Position numbers and translations under genes: made by a program. The notes beneath the pieces are model-generated. The model did no database searches and had not been told where the DNA came from. It was given only the letters and a program-made list of their open reading frames with translations. 18,700 nt of DNA from Pseudomonadota bacterium (GTDB lineage Bacteria; Pseudomonadota; Alphaproteobacteria; Rhizobiales; Devosiaceae), in NCBI GenBank assembly GCA_023390785.1, contig JAEWCE010000026.1, positions 1 to 18,700 on the forward strand, written 5' to 3'. Positions 14,409-18,700 of the stretch are shown here, in pieces (position 1 is the stretch's first letter; every line of letters starts with the position of its first letter).

Positions 14409-16193
14409 TCACTTGTCCTGCACGTTCAGCCGCAGATGCAGCTCGCGCAATTGCTTGGCCGTCGCCGGGCTGGGTGCGCCCATCAGCAGATCCTGCGCCT
14501 GCTGGTTCATTGGGAACAGCGTGATCTCGCGCAAATTCTCGGCGCCGCAGAGCAGCATGACGATGCGATCGACGCCGAAGGCGGCTCCTCCATGCGGGGG
14601 AGCGCCGTACTGGAAGGCGCGATAGAGGCCACCGAACTGCTCCTCCACCTCCGTCCGCGATTTGCCGGTGAGCTCGAAGGCCTTCACCATCGTTTCCGGT
14701 TCCTGGTTCCGGATCGAGCCGGAGGCGATCTCGAAGCCGTTGCACACGGCGTCGTACTGATACGCCTTGATGCTCAGCGGCTCCTGGGTGTTCAGCGCCT
14801 CGAGCCCGCCCTGCGGCATCGAGAACGGGTTGTGCGCGAAGTCGAGCCGCTTTTCCTCCTCGCTCCACTCGTAGAACGGGAAGTCGACGATCCAGCAAAG
14901 CGCGTAGCGGTCCTTGTCGACGAGGTTCAGCTCGGTTCCCACCTTGGTGCGGGCCTCGCCGGCAAAGCGGTACATCTTCTCCGGCCGGCCGAGTACGAAG
15001 AACACCGCGTCGCCCTCGCCCAGCCCGAGCTGGGTGCGGATGGCTTCGGTCCGCTCCGGCCCGATGTTCTTGGCCACCGGCCCGGCGCCCTCGAGCGTCT
15101 CGCCTTCCTTGCGCCAGAAGATGTACGCCAGCCCTGGCTGGCCTTCAGACTGCGCCCAGCTGTTCATGCGGTCACAGAAGGCCCGGCTGCCACCGGTCTG
15201 GGCCGGAAGGGCCCAGACCTCGGCCTTGTCGTCCGAGGCGAGCTGGTTGGCAAACACCTTGAAGCCCGACCCGGCGAAGTGCGCGTTGACCTGCTGCATC
15301 TCGATCGGGTTGCGCAGGTCGGGCTTGTCGGTGCCGTATTTGCGGATCGCGGTGTCGTATGGAATGCGCGGCCACTCCTTGGTGACCGGCTTGCCCTCGG
15401 CAAACTGCTCGAACAGCCCGGTGATGACCGGCTGCATCGTCGTCCACACGTCCTCCTGGGTGACGAAGCTCATCTCGAGGTCGAGCTGATAGAACTCGCC
15501 CGGCAACCGGTCGGCGCGCGGATCCTCGTCACGGAAGCAGGGGGCGATCTGGAAATAGCGGTCGAAGCCGGCCACCATGAGCAATTGCTTGTACTGCTGG
15601 GGAGCCTGCGGCAGCGCGAAGAAGGTGCCGGGATGGATGCGGCTCGGCACCAGGAAGTCCCGCGCCCCTTCGGGCGAGGAGGCTGTCAGGATGGGCGTCG
15701 AATATTCCGCAAAGCCGGCAGCGTTCATGCGCTGGCGCATCGACGCGATGATCTGCGTACGCTTGACGATATTGGCGTGCAGCGTGTCGCGGCGGAGGTC
15801 GAGGAAGCGGTAGCGCAGGCGGATGTCTTCTGGATAGTCCGGCTCGCCGAACACCGGCAGGGGCAGTTCCTTGGCCTCGCCCAGCACTTCGAGCTCGCGG
15901 ATGAACACTTCCACGGCGCCGGTGGGCTGCTTGGCATTGACTGTCTCGGGCGTCCGCGCCTTGACCTCGCCGTCGACGCGGATCACCCACTCCGAGCGCA
16001 CCGTCTCGGCCAGCTTGAACGCCGCCGAATCCGGGTCGATCACCAGCTGTGTCAGCCCGTAATGGTCGCGCAGATCGATGAACAGCAGCCCGCCATGGTC
16101 GCGAACCCGGTGCACCCAGCCGGAAAGCCGCACATTATTGCCCACGTCGCCCAGGGTCAGGGCTGCGCAGGTATGTGTCCGGTAGCGGTGCAT
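14409..16193 (-). CDS. aspS: Aspartyl-tRNA synthetase (possibly Asp/Asn non-discriminating)
   Basis: A 594-residue bacterial-type class IIb aminoacyl-tRNA synthetase that charges tRNA-Asp with aspartate. Domains: an N-terminal OB anticodon-binding fold (about 1-105, GWVHRVRDHGG), the class II catalytic core with motif 2 around Arg221 in CFRDEDPRAD and motif 3 at 535-548 with Arg543 in GGAAFGVDRIV, and the bacterial GAD insertion (about 285-420). Length is standard. The RDHGG in the anticodon domain carries His33 where discriminating enzymes such as that of E. coli have Leu (RDLG). This matches the signature of non-discriminating AspRS that also feed the GatCAB route to Asn-tRNA. ATG 16191-16193 begins the normal MHRYRTH N-terminus. 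It diverges from rnd and is 109 bp from the phosphodiesterase gene downstream. Confidence 0.96.
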   Translation of the reverse strand: MHRYRTHTCAALTLGDVGNNVRLSGWVHRVRDHGGLLFIDLRDHYGLTQLVIDPDSAAFKLAETVRSEWVIRVDGEVKARTPETVNAKQPTGAVEVFIRELEVLGEAKELPLPVFGEPDYPEDIRLRYRFLDLRRDTLHANIVKRTQIIASMRQRMNAAGFAEYSTPILTASSPEGARDFLVPSRIHPGTFFALPQAPQQYKQLLMVAGFDRYFQIAPCFRDEDPRADRLPGEFYQLDLEMSFVTQEDVWTTMQPVITGLFEQFAEGKPVTKEWPRIPYDTAIRKYGTDKPDLRNPIEMQQVNAHFAGSGFKVFANQLASDDKAEVWALPAQTGGSRAFCDRMNSWAQSEGQPGLAYIFWRKEGETLEGAGPVAKNIGPERTEAIRTQLGLGEGDAVFFVLGRPEKMYRFAGEARTKVGTELNLVDKDRYALCWIVDFPFYEWSEEEKRLDFAHNPFSMPQGGLEALNTQEPLSIKAYQYDAVCNGFEIASGSIRNQEPETMVKAFELTGKSRTEVEEQFGGLYRAFQYGAPPHGGAAFGVDRIVMLLCGAENLREITLFPMNQQAQDLLMGAPSPATAKQLRELHLRLNVQDK

Positions 16194-16237
16194 TTTAGGT
16201 CTCTTGGAGTGTTGGAGTCGGGCCGAAACGGCGCCGG

Positions 16238-16266
16238 ACAAGCGCACGCAAGGGGGGGATTGTCAA
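16238..16266 (-). promoter_or_regulatory. Candidate aspS promoter
   Basis: On the minus strand a perfect TTGACA (complement of 16261-16266) is preceded by C, as favoured by alphaproteobacterial sigma-70. A 17-base spacer leads to GCTTGT, a poor -10 match. It lies 67 bp upstream of the aspS start in the divergent aspS-rnd region, so only the -35 element is well supported. Confidence 0.3.
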
Positions 16267-16397
16267 GATTCCGGACATTTCGGCCATTTTGCACCCGCAA
16301 TCATCGTGAATTCGGTTCTGGAGCCAAGGGCTTGGGCCTGCTAAGAGCGGCAGGCTAAGTCCCGGTGTCCCGGGACGCCTGAGTAAAGACTGGACCA

Positions 16398-17552
16398 ATG
16401 GAGCTGACCACCTCGACCGACGCGCTCGCGCAATTCTGCAAGCGCGCCAGCAAATTCGATTTCGTCACGGTCGACACCGAATTCCTGCGTGAAACCACCT
16501 ACTGGCCGAAGCTCTGCCTGCTGCAGGCCGCCACCCCCGAGGAAGCGATCCTCGTCGATCCCCTCGCCGACGGCGTCAGCCTGCAGCCATTCTTCGACCT
16601 GCTCGCCAATTCCAAGGTCGTGAAGGTCTTTCACGCGGCGCGGCAGGATATCGAGATCTTCGTCAAGCTCTCCGGCAGCGTCCCCAGCAACGTCTTCGAC
16701 ACCCAGATCGCAGCCTCGGTTTGCGGCTTCGGCGACAGCGTCTCGTACGACAACCTCGTACGGTCGGTCACCGGCGTCGATCTCGACAAGTCCTCGCGCT
16801 TCACCGACTGGTCGCATCGGCCGCTCACGGAAAAGCAGCGGCTCTACGCCCTGGCAGACGTGACGCATCTGCGCGACATCTACGTAAAGCTCCTGGAGCA
16901 GGTCACCGCCACGCACCGCTGGGACTGGGTCGAGGACGAATTGCAGACGCTCCGATCCATCGACACTTACGTGGTCAAGCCCGAGAACGCCTGGGAGCGG
17001 CTCAAATCCAAGCTCAGCCGGCCGCGCGACCTCGCGGCACTGAAGGTGCTGGCGGCCTGGCGCGAGCGGCGGGCGCAGGATGGCGACCAGCCGCGTAGCC
17101 GCGTCCTCAAGGACGACGCCTTGATCGAGATTGCCATGCAGCGGCCCACGGCGCCGGAAGCATTTGACAAGCTGCGCGCGGTGCAGCGCGGCTACGGCCG
17201 CTCCTCAGCCGCCGCCGAGATCATCGGCCTGATGAAGCAGGTCGAAGCGCTCCCCAAGGGCGAGCTGCCGCCTGCGGCCGAGCGCTATCGCGGCCCCTCA
17301 CCCAAGGGTGCGGTCGGCGACCTCGTCCGCGTCCTGCTCAAGGCCGTCAGCGAGGAGCACGGTGTTGCCGCGCGGATCATCGCCACCTCCGACGAAATCG
17401 ACGCCCTGGTGCTCGACGACGAGGCGGACGTCCCGGCCCTCCGCGGCTGGCGCCGCAAGCTCTTCGGCGACAAGGCCCTCGCCATCAAGCACGGCAAGAT
17501 CGGCCTCGCCGCCACCCGCAAAGGCGTCCGCGAGATCGTCATCGGGGAGTAA
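16398..17552 (+). CDS. rnd: Ribonuclease D
   Basis: A 384-residue RNase D, a cytosolic 3'-5' exoribonuclease that trims tRNA precursors and other structured RNAs. The N-terminal DEDDy nuclease domain (about 1-170) shows Asp26 and Glu28 in VDTEFL, Asp84 in HAARQDIE, and Tyr150 with Asp154 in LYALADVTHL. An HRDC RNA-binding domain (about 205-285) and a second C-terminal HRDC-like region follow, giving the normal length. ATG 16398 begins the usual N-terminus; the ribosome binding site (TGGA) is weak. It diverges from aspS (204 bp between starts) and converges on the Ppx/GppA gene with a 59-bp gap. This aspS-rnd-ppx neighbourhood is common in Hyphomicrobiales. Confidence 0.95.
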   Translation: MELTTSTDALAQFCKRASKFDFVTVDTEFLRETTYWPKLCLLQAATPEEAILVDPLADGVSLQPFFDLLANSKVVKVFHAARQDIEIFVKLSGSVPSNVFDTQIAASVCGFGDSVSYDNLVRSVTGVDLDKSSRFTDWSHRPLTEKQRLYALADVTHLRDIYVKLLEQVTATHRWDWVEDELQTLRSIDTYVVKPENAWERLKSKLSRPRDLAALKVLAAWRERRAQDGDQPRSRVLKDDALIEIAMQRPTAPEAFDKLRAVQRGYGRSSAAAEIIGLMKQVEALPKGELPPAAERYRGPSPKGAVGDLVRVLLKAVSEEHGVAARIIATSDEIDALVLDDEADVPALRGWRRKLFGDKALAIKHGKIGLAATRKGVREIVIGE

Positions 17553-17585
17553 GCTGGCGCGGTTTGTCGGGAACGCCTATCTTGC

Positions 17586-17604
17586 CGGCGCGCGCGCAGC
17601 GCCG
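17586..17604 (+). terminator. Possible hairpin between rnd and ppx
   Basis: CGGCGC (17586-17591) and GCGCCG (17599-17604) form a 6-bp stem with a 7-base loop in the 59-bp gap between the two converging genes. It could serve both, but there is no T-run on either side, so support is weak. Confidence 0.25.
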
Positions 17605-17611
17605 ATAACGC

Positions 17612-18700
17612 CTAGCCGGCGACCGTCTCGCTCGCCTTGATGCCCGCTACGCCGGCGAGTTGGTCCAGACGGCCCTCGAGGTGCTCGCCCGAGAGAAACG
17701 CCAGGTCCTGCGGCAAGTGCAGCCGCAGGCGGCCCCCGTCCAGGGTGAAATGCGTGCGGGGGAGCACCCCTGGCATTGCGGCAGACATCGGGTAGGCCAC
17801 GCGGAATATGGCGCCGAGCAGCCGCGCCTTCATGTTCGCCGACGGTCCGGCCAGCGCCATCAGCGACTGGCTCATGCTCTTGTGCTTGAGGCCCATGTAT
17901 CGCACCGCCAGCGTCTCGGCGAGAAAGGCGCGCGCCGCGTGGTCGACGCCGGTCAGCGAGGCATAGGCGACAAGGTCGACGCTCTGTTCGCCACGATAAT
18001 CCGGATGACCGCGCCAACCTATGTCGCTCAGATAGCACGCCACGCGGCGTAGCCGTTCTTCCGCCGGCGTCTCGCTCACATGGATCGCCGCAAGGAAGTC
18101 GGCGGTGAACTCGATCAGGTCTTCGGCATGCGCCGGCGAGCGCGAGCGCAGGATGGAGATCTCCTCCGCCCCCTGCAGCAGTGGATCGACCTGCTGCTCC
18201 GCCTCGGGCAGCAGCCCATAAAGATAGCCTTCCCGCACGCCCAGCGCCGAAAACAGCACGGTGTCGAACTTGCCGGCGCGCAGCACCTCGCTCAGCACCG
18301 CCGCGCCCATCGGCACCAGTTCCTTGCGCGACGAGCTGACACTGTCGGCGCCAGGCATCGTCTTGCCGGCGGCACAGGCATCGACGATATCATCACAAAG
18401 CCGCGCGATGTCGCCGGCCTTGGCGGAGTAGTGCTGCACCATGTGCAGCGGATAGTCGCGCAGCACCTGATGCATTTTGGCGAGTGACCGCCAGGTCCCC
18501 CCGATCGCGCAGAACTGCCCGCCAGGCTTGCCGCTCAGCAACTGCGAGCGTGCCAGCCGGGCCCGCACCACTTCCCGCGCCTTGGCTGGGGAACGCCCGG
18601 AATCGTCCTGCAGCCGGATCACGCCGAGCTCATGCGTCTCGCCGCGCGCGTCCCTGCCGTCGGCGATCGCCGACAGTTCCAGGCTGCCGCCGCCCAGATC
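17612..18700 (-). CDS. ppx: Ppx/GppA family exopolyphosphatase, N-terminus cut by window edge
   Basis: The C-terminal 362 residues of a Ppx/GppA phosphatase; the gene continues past the right edge. This family removes terminal phosphates from polyphosphate (Ppx) or converts pppGpp to ppGpp (GppA). The visible frame starts with the conserved DLGGGSLEL phosphate-binding loop of the ASKHA fold, so roughly the first 130-150 residues are missing. Further signatures are GGTWRSLAK, HMVQHYSAK and a C-terminal HD-like helical domain with CYLSDIGWRGHPDYRGEQ. The ATG at 18622 is internal, because the frame is open and homologous up to 18700. In Hyphomicrobiales this gene is usually annotated ppx and often lies near ppk; GppA activity cannot be excluded. 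Confidence 0.9.
   Translation of the reverse strand, partial: DLGGGSLELSAIADGRDARGETHELGVIRLQDDSGRSPAKAREVVRARLARSQLLSGKPGGQFCAIGGTWRSLAKMHQVLRDYPLHMVQHYSAKAGDIARLCDDIVDACAAGKTMPGADSVSSSRKELVPMGAAVLSEVLRAGKFDTVLFSALGVREGYLYGLLPEAEQQVDPLLQGAEEISILRSRSPAHAEDLIEFTADFLAAIHVSETPAEERLRRVACYLSDIGWRGHPDYRGEQSVDLVAYASLTGVDHAARAFLAETLAVRYMGLKHKSMSQSLMALAGPSANMKARLLGAIFRVAYPMSAAMPGVLPRTHFTLDGGRLRLHLPQDLAFLSGEHLEGRLDQLAGVAGIKASETVAG

Noticed and set aside
14436..16358. 640-codon open frame on the plus strand opposite aspS
   Set aside because: It is a mirror of the codon bias of aspS. The product is low-complexity, His/Arg/Leu-rich, and aspS has full family support.
1..18700. Mobile elements, phage genes, toxin-antitoxin pairs or defence systems
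   Set aside because: No transposase, integrase, recombination site, antitoxin-like pair or defence domain was recognised, and base composition is uniform.

Overview
The window is a stretch of high-GC alphaproteobacterial chromosome, most likely Hyphomicrobiales. A Devosia-like relative is possible, but the sequence alone does not prove the genus. The reasons are the strong GC bias at third codon positions, the neighbouring aspS, rnd and ppx genes, a MaeB-type malic enzyme fused to a phosphotransacetylase domain, an alphaproteobacterial-style Ppx, and TTAA-N7-TTAAC motifs that match the CtrA box of this class. No insertion sequence, phage gene, CRISPR array, tRNA or rRNA was recognised, so this looks like ordinary chromosome rather than an island.

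Left part (1-5090): a small unknown gene is followed by about 620 bp without a convincing gene that carries a perfect CtrA-type box. Next comes a run of plus-strand genes: an MFS transporter, a VOC/PhnB-like protein, an SRAP (YedK/HMCES-like) protein, a DEDDh 3'-5' exonuclease, a NUDIX hydrolase, a small disordered protein and a lipoprotein. SRAP, exonuclease and NUDIX are packed at 11, 0 and -1 nt spacing. They form a plausible small genome-maintenance operon.

Middle part (5087-8533): mostly small envelope and accessory genes. These are a two-helix membrane protein that is stop-to-stop with the lipoprotein gene, an amphipathic YqjD/ElaB-like tail-anchored protein, a SleB-type cell wall hydrolase whose ribosome binding site lies inside a hairpin, a cytoplasmic sulfite-oxidase-like molybdoenzyme, a DUF1993 protein, and an unusual protein made of six exact 13-residue repeats. 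That last gene is followed by a perfect 12-bp inverted repeat and a 250-bp leader before the next gene.

Right part (8534-18700): core metabolism and RNA genes. AMP nucleosidase (amn) is on the plus strand. A minus-strand series follows, which in transcription order is aspS, a CSS-EAL cyclic-di-GMP phosphodiesterase, maeB and a Dabb-domain protein. rnd (RNase D) diverges from aspS and converges on a Ppx/GppA phosphatase that is cut by the right edge. The phosphodiesterase gene is preceded by a cluster of three TTAA half-sites, which suggests CtrA (cell-cycle) control of c-di-GMP breakdown.

No clearly new multi-gene system is visible. The observations most worth a second look are the 13-residue repeat protein, the two CtrA-type sites, the SRAP-exonuclease-NUDIX cluster, and the hairpin over the cell wall hydrolase start.
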